Below, piece by piece: positions 34,523-45,972 of a stretch of DNA of 64,000 nucleotides. Within the stretch, counting starts at the first letter, position 1. The number at the start of each line of letters is the position of its first letter. The stretch is from Fremontodendron californicum (lineage: Eukaryota > Streptophyta > Magnoliopsida > Malvales > Malvaceae), in the NCBI GenBank assembly GCA_030761205.1, contig JAULJL010000002.1:24903010-24967009 (forward strand), given 5' to 3'. The notes below the pieces were generated by a model that made no database searches, was not told the origin of the DNA, and saw nothing but the letters and a program-made list of their open reading frames with translations. The position numbers and the translations under genes were made by a program.

Positions 34523-37116
34523 GCCTGATTCAACACTCTAACCAGGGCATTTTTGTATGGCTCCGAGTTCAAAAGCAAAGATAAGATTGAATTTCTAGCT
34601 GGTTGACGTTATAGTTGCTCAACCACGCTATACTCACTATGCTTTATGAATTTTAAGAACTTGCAGGATTCCTTCTCACTCACCGGCTCTTTTATTCTGT
34701 TAACCGGGGCTAACCCCCTTTCTACCTTTTTTGACAAATCCATCTCAATATGGATTGGTTCAGCTGCTTTCTTCCCTTTGTCTGTTCCTCTATCCTTTCC
34801 TACTAACCCTTGTTCAACAGCCTCAGGAGCATAACACATTCCACTTCGTGTTAAGTGCCCCACACCTGTGATATCCTGTTGACTCGAAGACCCAGGCATA
34901 ACCATGCTGCAGTCGTATTTCCGTGGTGCAGCTTTGTTTTCTTTGTATGAAAAGGAAACAGGCAAAGCAATGATTAACTTAGGTGCACTTTCCTCAATGA
35001 CTGACATGACTTTCTCCTCTGGTTCATCATAATAAATGATCAAGGGTCTTCCTATCCCATAACCAACTGCATTCTCAATAACCTCTGTTTCCTCCTCTGT
35101 CTCCTCATAAAACTGGGCCTCCCCATCATCCATCATCTTTTGGACTTTATCCAGAAAGTCCTCACAGCCTTGTATGACATGGCCTCCACACTTACGGAAT
35201 GAGCACCCATTCTGCATCCTTTTTGCAACCATTTTTAAATTTTCTGCATCTCCCATCATTCCTGCCTTAACCATCTCGACCCATATTGTCAGCATTGGAG
35301 TCTTGACTTCCCTGACGTCCCTTTTTACCCTTCTGACTTCCCCTGTCCATACTGCATTTACCCGATTCCCCGTATGATCTGGCAATGGGTTCCTCGGTAC
35401 ATTCGGCCCATTTTTTGCCCCAAACTTCACAACTCCGGCATTGATCAGGCTTTGGACTTTCTTTTTAAAGGCCAGGAAATCTTCAGTCGAATATCCTTGA
35501 ATTACTGCGTGGTACGCGCAGTTAGTGTTTGCATAGTACCACCTTGGATATGGCGGTGTCAGAGGTTTGAGGTACACGGGTGCAACAAGTTGACCCTGCA
35601 GTAGTTTGGGATATAGCTCACCATAGGTGGTAGGAATCAGATCAAATTGGGGTTTTTGATCGTTCCTTGGTGAACGTTGGTCATTGTGCCCGGCTCCCTG
35701 AGTGTTTGGGATAGTGTTTCAGGGAAGGTTTATTTGTGGGGATATGCCAGTTGGAAATGGCTGTTGTGGTATGTTGGTATAAGGGAAGAGATTTTGGGTA
35801 AGGTGGTTCACATTAGGGAAATAAGGACTATACCTCGAGTAAGGTGTGTAGGGTGTAGGAGGTACATAAGATGTGGTAGGAGTATATGGCGTTGGTGGTG
35901 TATATGGTGTGGGAGGTGCATATGGGTATTGGTTGATACTAACTGCGTGGGTCTCCTCTTTCTTCCTGGTAGCGAATACCTTTTTCGGAATTGAAGGCTC
36001 ACCCCCTTCCATTTTCCCATTCTTAATGGCTGACTATATCATCTCTCCAGATATTACCATGTCTGCAAAGTCCTTGGTGGCACTCCCCACCAATTTATCA
36101 TAACAAGTTGCTTTCAAAGTGTTGATGAAAAGCACTGTAGTTTCTTTGCTAGTTAAAGGGGGTTGCACTTGTGTGGCCAGATCCCTCCACCTTTGCGAGT
36201 ATTCATTGAAGCTCTCATTTGTCCTCTTTTCCATGTTCTGTAATGACAGCCTATCAGGTACCATGTCAGACACATGCATATAATATTCCATGAAAGCCCT
36301 GGCTAAATCTGTCCATGAACGAATCTTGGTATGACTTAGTTGATTGTACCATCAAGTTGTTGACCTTGTCAACCTATCTTGGAAACAATGGATAAGCAGT
36401 TTCTCATTATCATCATGCCCCGTCAACCTTCTGCAGTACATGGTCAGATGTGCTGATGGGTTGGTAGTCCCAATATATTTTTCAAATTCTGGTACTTTGA
36501 ACTTTGGGGAATTACTAGATAGTGCACCAAGCTCATCTCTTTGGCATCCAGACTGCCAAATAACTCCGCCCCTTTGGTGGCCCTCAGCCTCTCCTCCAAC
36601 CGTTGATATTTTTTCGTGATTCTGCCATTTTGACCTTCTTCAGCTCAGTCACCTTTGCTTTTTCCTTTTCAGCTAGTTCCTCAAATTCGGGAACGTTAAC
36701 ATCATTTAGGTCAGCTCCCACTTTACCCTTTTCGGGAATATAGTTTTGTGTCTCTGCAGCTGGCTGGATGTAAACATAGAAGGCTGCCCCAATTGGCACC
36801 TCTTGGCCCTTTTGTTGTATCTTTTCAGGTTGATCCTCTTCAACTACCACCATTTTCCCGGTGACCGAGTTCTCTCCCGGCCCTTTTTGTTTCATCATGG
36901 CACTCATCATTTCTATGAGCTTAGTCATCTATTCTCGACACTCCTCTTGAGACTTAGCTAACTGTTCTTACAGTTTCCTTTGAGTTCTTTCCATTCTTTC
37001 AATTCTATCAAGTTGATGTTTTCCATAGCTCTGGCTTGAGATCGAGTATTGTAAGGGTGTCGAAAATCCGTTTCTTTCTGAGTGCGACCAATTGTACCTT
37101 TAGTTTTGAAAACCAT
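34523..37116 (-). pseudogene. gag: Element C gag, copy 1, with linker but no protease core
   Basis: Starts at the ATG at 37116. The N-terminal coiled coil is damaged by stops near 36930. Capsid fragments are open at 36034-36291 (PDRLSLQNMEKRTNE, SQRWRDLATQVQPP, FADMVISGEMI). The proline-rich part is at 35719-36012. A continuous frame of 322 residues (34609-35577) holds the nucleocapsid knuckle (CAYHAVIQGYSTEDF, last Cys lost), a second Cys/His patch (CSFRKCGGHVIQGCEDF), and the linker to protease (GHLTRSGMCYAPEAVEQG). It stops at the duplication junction, so any Gag from this copy would end without protease. Confidence 0.83.
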
Positions 37117-37607
37117 GAATTAGAAATTATTGACACACCTTTTTTTGTTTTTTATAAAAAATTAATGAATGAATGTATGACTAAATGTGAATGAATGAAT
37201 CAAATAAAATGGGTATGTACATGACTAAATATATGAATACGAAAGAATAAATGAAGGAACAAGTGAAATGAACAAATAAGTGTTTAAGTGTACGAATATA
37301 AATGAATGAACAAGTAAAAGGAATAAATAAGTGTTTAGGTGTATGAACATAAACGAATTTCAAAATGAATGATTATAACTATGAGTAAATGTAGAAATGA
37401 ACAAACAAAATATATAAAATGTGAATGCATTCGAATGTACTGGCCGCAGGATAATTTCAACCGAACGGTCTTTCATTGATTTCCTGGAACTAAATACATC
37501 ACAGATAGAATAAAAGGATCACTACCTAAATAAGTTCGTAATTCGCCTTTCAAAGTGCTATTACAAAATTAGACCTATAGTCACTTCCTCGGATCTTGGA
37601 CTTTCTT
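37117..37607 (-). repeat. ORF1-gag spacer with ATGAATGA-rich repeat, copy 1
   Basis: Same composition and order as 31612-32100. The repeat-rich part is about 37160-37420. No supported gene. Confidence 0.8.
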
Positions 37608-39360
37608 TCACAGTTTTTTTTTTTTATTGCCCTGCTTTTCAATCTGACCTCTACTTGTTCACGGCCCCTTGACGCGTCAGCAGAAGTATCACCGTGTAAG
37701 CTTTCCTTAGTTTGCTTCTCCATTTGATTGGCTCGGGCTTCCTCATGTTTCGTTCTCTCTTTCTAGTAGTTATTCTCCTTCTTGAGGTTTTTGACCTCAT
37801 GTTCCCACTCCCCGAAAGTCTTGAGAGTCCCTTCAAATCTGAGCTTAAAGCGGTACCTCTAGTTCTCCAAATGGAATTCTCGAAGATCGCCAAAAGAAGT
37901 GTCCCTTTCTCTCTTGATCTTTTCTTTTTCTCTTTCTTGAGCTAATTCCCTATTTTTCATGTTTACAAGCTCTTCTTGTAGTTGGGCAATCTCCTTGCTC
38001 ATCTGGGCCTTTTCTTTTTCAAATTCTGCCCTTGCAATTTCTAACTCTAATGGTATTTCCCTCGGTGGTGGATTCATGAACTGGACCTCTTCCCCATCTG
38101 ATGTTAGTAGCCTATCATTAACCCTTAATTCCCTCCATACCAGGTAATCAGGTGTGACGATGTCGGCATATCTGGCCAGTTTTATCCGGTGAGTCTTCTT
38201 CCATGCTTCAATCACTGCCCGCACCTTTCCAGAATATCCGTCTTCCCCATAAGTGAACTCTGATGATCATAGATTATGAGTCACGGGTGTGAATTATCGA
38301 GACTCGACCTGTTTTTGCACCAACAAAGGCGCATAACTCACAGACCCCCAAATTTCGAGTAGTGGAACTCCCGAGTTGTCCCCACATTTGTACATAATCG
38401 GTATAGGAACCATCCATGGAGCTCTCCAAGTCACCATCTCCCCTTTTAGATTCCGAAACATGTTGACCCATTTCTCTTCATCCCCGTCTTCAGGCCAATC
38501 ATTTTGAAGGAATTCCCTAATTGGAACTAAAGACTTCATGTACAGTTTGAAGGAAACCTTTTCTATCTTCCAAAAGTGACTTTGAATCCAAATATAAAGG
38601 AGTTGTACACACCCATTGATTCTCTCTTGTCCTACCCTTTTACAAAAATTGAAAGATTGGATAGTTTCAACTATGATGGCCAGAGATGGGTTGATCTTCT
38701 GGTCCAACTTTTCAAAGAAATCAAACACGGCTATATCCATATAACCCAATATCTTCAGGAATATGATTAATCCGTAGATGGCTAGAGCAAAGATGTCCCT
38801 GGCCTTTTATTTTTTGAAACAACCCAATATCAACTGTCGGAGAGTTTCCCACAAAATGCATCTATTTTTTTGCTTTGTATCCACATGACTCTCAACTCAT
38901 GTTGTATCCATTCCAGTGATCCTAGCCACTTTCTTCTTCAAGCCTGAAGGTTTCACTTCCTTCAAATATACCCGATCAGGATTAGGACATTCAATACGTA
39001 ACAATGCTGAATATTCTTCAATCAGTGGGGTCATATGCTCCTTGTTAAAAGTGAAACATCTATAAGCAGGATTCAAAACTGTACCATAGCCTGAATCAAC
39101 CAACTATTGACCCGAATCGGAATTAAGAGTGCAATATCTCCATATTTCTGAGTGAAGGCTTCTTTCTCTGATACATTCCACTGATTCCAAATGTCGGCTA
39201 ACCCTCAGAGATTATTCTGTCTAGAATCCACTTTGACCCTTTCCAGCAATACTGAGACATAATCTTTTTTCAGGCAATCACCATCCTCCTTCTGATCTTT
39301 TTCCGACCGTGCCCTGACTACTGCATGATTTTCTATCACTGAAATAACCTGACACTCTAT
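37608..39360 (-). pseudogene. Element C ORF1, copy 1: DUF7745-like domain plus coiled coil
   Basis: Homologue of 32101-33845. The expected start codon at 39360-39358 reads ATA instead of ATG. A stop near 39210 and a frameshift near 39090 break the first third. The frame 38294-38749 is intact through the second half of the domain (GYMDIAVFDFFEKLD, GCVQLLYIWIQSHF, WVNMFRNLKGEMVTWRAPWM, PIMYKCGDNSGVPLLEIW, SVSYAPLLVQKQ). The coiled coil (37859-38224) reads PDYLVWRELRVNDRLL then LEIARAEFEKEKAQMSKEIA. Comparing both copies shows that their stops fall at different places, so they decayed independently after the duplication. Confidence 0.76.
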
Positions 39361-40307
39361 AAAAGTCCTTTGGGTTGATGACTATCCCGAGGCCAATAAA
39401 CTCCAAGTGTATGATGATGTCTATGAAGCATGTCAAAGAAAAGAAAACATAAAGAAATAGAATAGTAAAGAAATGAATTCACAAATATAACATATATAAC
39501 AACATGCTTTAAAAATGCCTCAAAAATTTAAACAGAGTTTCGACATTACGACGCCTTTGAGACAAAATAATAAATTTATTATGAGCGATATGATGTTCGT
39601 TCATCATCACCCAATTTGTAAAATCTAACATATAGAAAGATGGTAAAAGGTTGGAAATGTTCCTCCATGTGTTCTTAAACTTCGGGCATCTAACAGAAAT
39701 TCGGCATGGTTTCGCCTAGGCTCACTATATGAAGGTGAATCGGTTCTAAGGCCTTGAATTGTTCCTCACTGTCGCCTGTGAAGGCTAGTAAGGCACCCCG
39801 ATAACAACGGTTTCAATTCGTTAGAGTATATTTTCCTATGTTCGTATGGAGGATTATCACGAAGGCATTAGGTAATTTATACTCCGAAAGTGTTTCATTA
39901 GCCCATACAGAGGATCATCACGAAGGCGTAGTTACTTTACTCCCACTTAAAAGGATGGAACCCGGGTATTGGATTCATGTTATGCAAATGCAAATATAGT
40001 GTGTGCGGAGGAACAAAACAAACTTGTCACCACCTATTCTACACCCCTTATTCAAAATACCCCACTAAAATCAAACAATGTAAAGAATCAGTGAAGCAAA
40101 CATATAAATATACGCAACAAAATAACCAGAGAATAAATAATAATATGCATGCATATGAAGATAGACATATTTAAAACAATTTTATTATTTTCAAAATTCT
40201 CTTTATTATTTTAAAAATATGGGAATTAAAATTAAATACCAATTAAACCAACAAAACCGAGACTTAGATAACACGTGACTAATTCTAGGCCTGACTCTCT
40301 AAAAAAT
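39361..40307 (-). other. Element C leader, copy 1, up to the PBS
   Basis: Untranslated. It contains the duplicated leader core and hairpins (39879-39893 and 39764-39784). The part 40038-40307 is single-copy because it lies outside the duplicated unit. No gene. Confidence 0.8.
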
Positions 40308-40326
40308 GTCCCCAGCGGAGTCGCCA
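40308..40326 (-). other. Primer-binding site of element C
   Basis: The reverse complement reads TGGCGACTCCGCTGGGGAC, separated from the LTR end (40330) by three bases. Identical to the PBS of element A. Confidence 0.9.
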
Positions 40327-40432
40327 AGCTGTCGCAACCTAAAAAAAAATAACGATAACATGTCTCATCACGAGACTTTATTTATTCGTTATGCTTAGGC
40401 CTGACATTTAAAGAACAAAAAAGAGGAAAAGT

Positions 40433-40548
40433 CGACTTAATTCCTCTAGAAAAATGAAGGTGTCGATACATGATCCCGGATCACAGGGAACCCATTCGAG
40501 TGAGGGGGGAAACAGAAGCAGAGAAAAAGACGACTTAATTCCTCTAGA
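40433..40548 (-). repeat. 98-bp insertion between 18-bp direct repeats in element C LTR
   Basis: CGACTTAATTCCTCTAGA occurs at 40433-40450 and 40531-40548. The sequence between them is absent from the LTRs of A and D, where this phrase is single. Confidence 0.8.
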
Positions 40549-43053
40549 AATAAAATAAAAAGTCGAAGGTATGAAAACGACCTCGTAAAAAAGACATGGA
40601 GTCGCCACCAATCTTTTTTAGCTAGGTGTGATCGGCCACCTATTAAAACCAGTTTTATAAAACATTTGTAAATTAATTAAAACATTTTTAAAACCAATTT
40701 CAAGTCTGCTTTATAAACCAGAGAAATCAAAGAAGCAGGTTCGGGAGTCGGTTATGTGCGGGGAAGGATTAGCACCCCCACAACGCCCGTATAAATCGGT
40801 ATCTTATTAACCGTGTGTTATCTCAAGTCTCGTTAAAAAAGTTGGTTTTTAATTTAGTATTTCAAGTTAATTCCCAATTTTAAGAAAAATAATTTCATTT
40901 TTAATTGAAAATGATCCATAATTTATTAATTCAAAATTTTCCTACATTCCCCGACAAAATAGGCAAAATATAGAAATTTTCATTCATTTGAAAACTTTCC
41001 GAATCATTCTCCTTTTTTGAAAGAAAGATATTCCTTTATTAATGATAATTGATGGTATTCCTTCCAGCAAACCCGGTAGAGAACTTATGAATTATTTTTA
41101 TTCGTGAATATCTTTATTTTTATTGAAAATCATTATCTTTTTCAAAACATTTAAAATTATGAACATGAACATGTATGACATAAATAAAATGACATGGCAA
41201 AGTCTAGATAATATAATGCAACCTAAATGATATGAATAATTTAAATGACATGGTATATTTTAGGTAAAATGAAAAATCCTAAGTATCATGGTATATTCTA
41301 AATGATATAAAATAATTTAAATGACATGGCAATTTTAAATGATATGGCATATTTTAAATGACATGGCGTGTTATAAATAAAATAACTTAAATGACATGGA
41401 ATATGATCTAAATGACAAGAAATGACATGAGATTAAAATAATGCTAACATATAATATGCATGAAAATGAAAATAAAAATATTAATACATGAACATAGTAT
41501 ATGCTAAACAATATGACAGAAATAACTAAATAAAAAGCATAGGATATCATGAAACATTCAAAATCATATGGCATAAAATGTGAATTAAAATAATAATAAT
41601 ACCATGGAAAATATCATAGCAAAAATCACACATTTAAATAAAATGCATGAACATGGAAAATGCAATGCATGAAAAAATGTATTTTTTCCTCTAAATAAAG
41701 AAATCCGTATATCTAAAAAGATGTCCGGCTACCTTAGAAAAATATATCAAATTAGATTTTCTAAAAAATATAAAACTTTATGATTGTTTGAAAAGAATTT
41801 TGGAGAAAACTTGAATAAAAATTAAATCCCTTACCAAACCCTTTTAAAATGGCTCTAATTTCCTAAGTTTAAAATCCCCGACTTGACTGCCCTTAACCCG
41901 AGATTTATAAAATCATTTCTAAAGTTTAAAAAGGCTTAGAAACTACCCTAATATAGTGTCTAAAGATTCTAACCAACCCCCTCTAAATGCCTTAGCCAAA
42001 TTCAACCTTTATTCCTCTTTTCATTTCAAATCTGCCTCTACTATCCGGTTTTCCCACACAATTTTTTAGCCTATTTTCAAAAATTCAAAACAATCTAAAA
42101 AAAAAAAATACTGGAGACTCAGAACATGTAAAAATACACGAGAAAAAATTGGCTTAATTTTTTGATTAAATATGACTGCCCAGAAAAATCAGAGAAGTTC
42201 GAGTACTGGGTGAAAAAAAAATTGTTTTGTCAAAACACTTTTATTTTTCTTTGATAAATTCATTCAAAAATCAAAATAGAAATTATTGGAAATCATCCTA
42301 AAGACCTAAGGATAGTAGCTAAACATTTAAAAACCTTGGAAAAAAATTGGCTAAGTAAAAAAAATCACAAAGGTAGAATAATCAAATTGACAATTCTTTA
42401 ATTTTCCACAAGTATGCTCAAGAGAGCATGACTTTGAGCCATTGATTGGCCTAAGTCATAAATCATGTGGCAATGACATGGAATGCATGAACATACAGAA
42501 AATGAAATGTATGAAATGCATGGTCTGAAGGTCTAAATGGTAAAGGAAATGCATGACAATTCAAGACAACCTAAATGCCTTGCATGAGTTTGCATGGCAA
42601 TAAATGCTATCCTAACTCAATATGCATGCAATGCTTGATAATGCGAATATGACTTGGACCTAATATGTTATGCACATGCATGAAAATGCTAATGTGACCT
42701 AAGACCTAAATAGCATAGTAATGCATGTCAATACCAATGTGATTTAAGACTCAATATGCAAGGCAATACCAATATGGCCTAGACCTAAAATGTAATGAAC
42801 ATGCATAGCAATACTATGAACATACAATGACCCATGAAACTAATTTCAATGCTGGAAAAAACAATAACTAATACACAATTTCAAGATATGATAATGCAAA
42901 TCATGTTACCTAAACAAAATGCAAATGCATGACAAGGCAAAGGATGCATGAAGAGGCCAAATGATCACATGAGACTCTAATGCAATCCTATTTAGTAAAT
43001 GATGCAAGTACATGACAAATTATATTAAGATGCATAATGTCATGACATTTTAA

Positions 43054-43345
43054 TAAGCATATAACATACTAAAATAAAAAATGCACCAGCTCATGGCATG
43101 GAAATGCAAACAAGTTAAGACACAAAAAGAAAATGCACATGCAAGGCACACAAAAAGGAGTTGCCGAATGGTCATGAAAAAAAAGAATGATGGCATTTTA
43201 TCATAGCATTTTCATAAGCACATGACATATTAAAATCAAAATATACAAGTTCATGGCATGGAGATGCAAACAAGTTAAGAAGTAAAAGGAAAATGCACAT
43301 GCAAGGCATACAAAATGGAGTTGCGGAATGGTCATGAAACAAAAC
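43054..43345 (-). repeat. ~161-bp tandem duplication in element C 5' LTR
   Basis: Two copies of a segment containing CTCATGGCATGGAAATGCAA / TTCATGGCATGGAGATGCAA and GAATGGTCATGAAA, at about 43092 and 43252. Confidence 0.75.
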
Positions 43346-45633
43346 CAAGAAAATGCAAACATGTAAGACATGATACATGAAAAAAATTCACAACATGAGC
43401 ATATGAACAACAATGGCCGAATATGCAAGGATACAGTATCAAGCATGGAAATGAAATATATAAGTAAATATAGCATAGAAAATAATGTAAAGAACATATG
43501 TAAAAAATTTAACATAGACATGCAAAACAAGTAACAAGCAAACCTAGTAAGTAAAACAAGGAAAGTTAAGCTCCATGGTTGGTATAAAATGGGCATAGCC
43601 TCTCACCTAACCATAATCACTTGGTCTTGCCAAGATCATGAAGCCTTTCCATCTCAATAAAACATAAAATAAACCATGTAAAACAGAAACTAAGGTGAGC
43701 TTCATGGTAGGTAAAAATGGGCGTAGCCTCTCTCCTAACCATGGTCACTTGGTCTAGCCAAGATCATGTAGCCATTTCAACCTTTTTTGCTTCATATTTT
43801 GTAAAAAGACCAGAACCTTAGAATACTCTAAAAACCTTGTAAAAATCATTTTTCACAACAACATGCAAGGAAGAAAAAAAAAACAAAAAACAAGGCAAGT
43901 AAATGTGCCATATTCGGCCATAGCATGAAACCAAAAAAACAAATTTGGTTTCCACCATTTTAATGAAGAAGAAGAGATGAAAACATAAGTAAACATTAAA
44001 AAACTTTATTTCTATGAAACATGTAGTAGGAAAACAAGATAGAAAATCAAGAAAACACCATGGAAATCAAGAAGAAAGCTAAGCTAGAGCTTGGTATAGA
44101 TGACTACCTTCAAGCTCTCTACGGAAAACCTTTTTTTCTTTCTTTCAAAACTTTTTTTTTGCCAAATTAGCTACTGTTTCCAGCCACCAAAACCTTTGAA
44201 AAAATGAAATCACCCCCTTCCCTTTAGCCTTGGCCGAATGGCCCTCTAACCCTTGGATGGGAATTGCACTTTTTCTCCTCCAATCTTGGCCTTTAGACTT
44301 AGATATTTTGATGACAACATAAAAATGTCATCTTGCCAATTAATAGAAGACCTTAAGATGTGTACTCAACCCTTGTAGTAACCTTAGCCATTAGATGCAA
44401 AAGAGGACCAATCCCATGCACTCCCTTGGTTGCCCCTCTTGAGTGCCTACCCTTGGATGAGTTATGCTCTTCCATTCTTGGTCATTGGATTAGGCCAACA
44501 TAAAAATGACATCTTGTAGATTAAATCCAGCCCTCAACATGTGTACTCAGCCCTTGTAGATGGCCTAAGCCATTGGATGAAAAAAGATAATCCCATGCAC
44601 TCCTTTGCTCAACCGAATGGATGCTCACCCATGGATGAATTGTGCTTATCTTTTTTATTCCATTCTTGCCATTAGATGAGGGTTATTTGATGACAAATAA
44701 AAATGTCATTTTGGCATTTAAATTTGGCCATTGGGTGGTGCATTCAACTTTCCTACAAGGCACCTAAGCCATTGGATGAATGGGGGACGATTTGCAAGGT
44801 GTTAGTGGTAGCATGTGGCTTGATAGTAACTAGGGAATTAAATTGTTCAAGCTTCCTTCTTCTCCTCTATGTTCGCTGACCAAGGGAAGAAAAATCCCAG
44901 CAATTCCTTCTTCTTTCATATTTTCATCAATTACAAATTTGCCCTTTTTGGTTTTTTTGGTGAAATGACCTTTTTACCCCCCGAACCTAAATAAATAGCA
45001 AACGGACTCCAAATTCAAATTTTATTTTTTCAATACTTCTGAAATAATAAAAATTGAATTCAAAAAGTTGTCAAAATTTTCAGAGTCCATTTGCTATTTA
45101 TTTTGGATTTATTTCTGAAATTACCCCTTTTATGCACCCGAACTTTACCATTTTTTAAACGTGCTCCGAGTCTAGATTTTTCTTCACCAATCTCTTCCAA
45201 ATAATTTAAAAATGTGATCTGGAAGTTTTCATTATTTTTGGAGCTCATTTACTATTTTTTCGGGATTTATCTGCTTGAATTACTAAATAAGGGACCCGGG
45301 ATTTGGTCATTTTGCAAACGAACTCCGAATAAAGATTTTCTTTTGTCAATATCTTCCAAATAATTTAAAAATGAGATTTGCAAATTTTCAAAATTTTTAG
45401 AATTCATTTGCTATTTTTTCAGGATTTATCCTGTTGAATTACTACATAGGAGACTCGGTATTTGGCCATTTTGCAAACGAACTCTGAATCAAGACTTTCT
45501 TTCGCCAATCTCTCCGAAATGATTTAAGAATGATATTTGCAAATTTTTAGAATTTTCGGAGTTCATTTGCTATTTTTCCCACATTTTCCAATTTTGCCCT
45601 TTTACCTCCGAAACCTAATTTTACTCAAAACAA

Positions 45634-45972
45634 GTGCCACAATCAAGTGCCCCAACTCCTAGGCCATGTGTGACTAAGAAACAACCTAAAAACAAGACTC
45701 AAGAGCAGTATGATCCCATTCCAATCAGCTACCGAGAGCTTCTCCCTATACTGATCCAAAATCACATGGTTGCATGCATCCCATTGAAACCCCTGTTACC
45801 ACCATATCCAAGGTGGTATAATCCAAATGCAAGATGTGATTATCACTGTGGAATTGTTGGCCATAGCATTGACGACTGTATAGCATTCAAAAAGAAAGTG
45901 CAATCTCTTATAAATGCCAAGTGGTTGGATCCAACGACACTGATTGATGGAGGGCTAGGAAAGCGTCATTAG
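45634..45972 (+). pseudogene. Capsid-less Gag-like ORF of element D, C-terminal part
   Basis: Open to the stop at 45972, identical in position to that of A (ends GLGKRH). It carries PTPRPCVTKK, IPISYRELLPILIQ, LPPYPRWYNPNARCDYH and the intact knuckle CDYHCGIVGHSIDDC. About 84% of residues match A by eye, and no stop or frameshift occurs in this part. The N-terminal coiled coil is lost with the truncation, so the first residue shown is not a real start. Confidence 0.75.

Larger units (their letters stand above)
34520..40035 (-). repeat. 5.5-kb duplicated unit, copy 1 (PBS-proximal)
   Basis: Leader, ORF1 (37608-39360), spacer, gag and Gag-protease linker, ending before the protease core. It joins copy 2 at 34520-34522. 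See the copy 2 entry for the junction trinucleotide. Confidence 0.88.
40330..45635 (-). repeat. Element C 5' LTR, truncated
   Basis: The minus-strand LTR ends at 40330 (GGTTGCGACA in reverse complement). It lacks about 630 bp of its start compared with the 3' LTR at 1-2711, so a complete LTR would be about 5.9 kb. It holds a 98-bp insertion flanked by 18-bp repeats (40433-40548), a tandem duplication of ~161 bp (about 43054-43345), dense CATGCAT motifs (42470-43080) and the ~159-bp array (45080-45600). The truncation abuts element D at 45633-45635. Confidence 0.9.

Noticed and set aside
43172..43596. 131-codon hydrophobic minus-strand ORF in the C LTR
   Set aside because: AT-rich, CATGCA-repeat sequence inside an LTR, not conserved as a frame in other LTRs.
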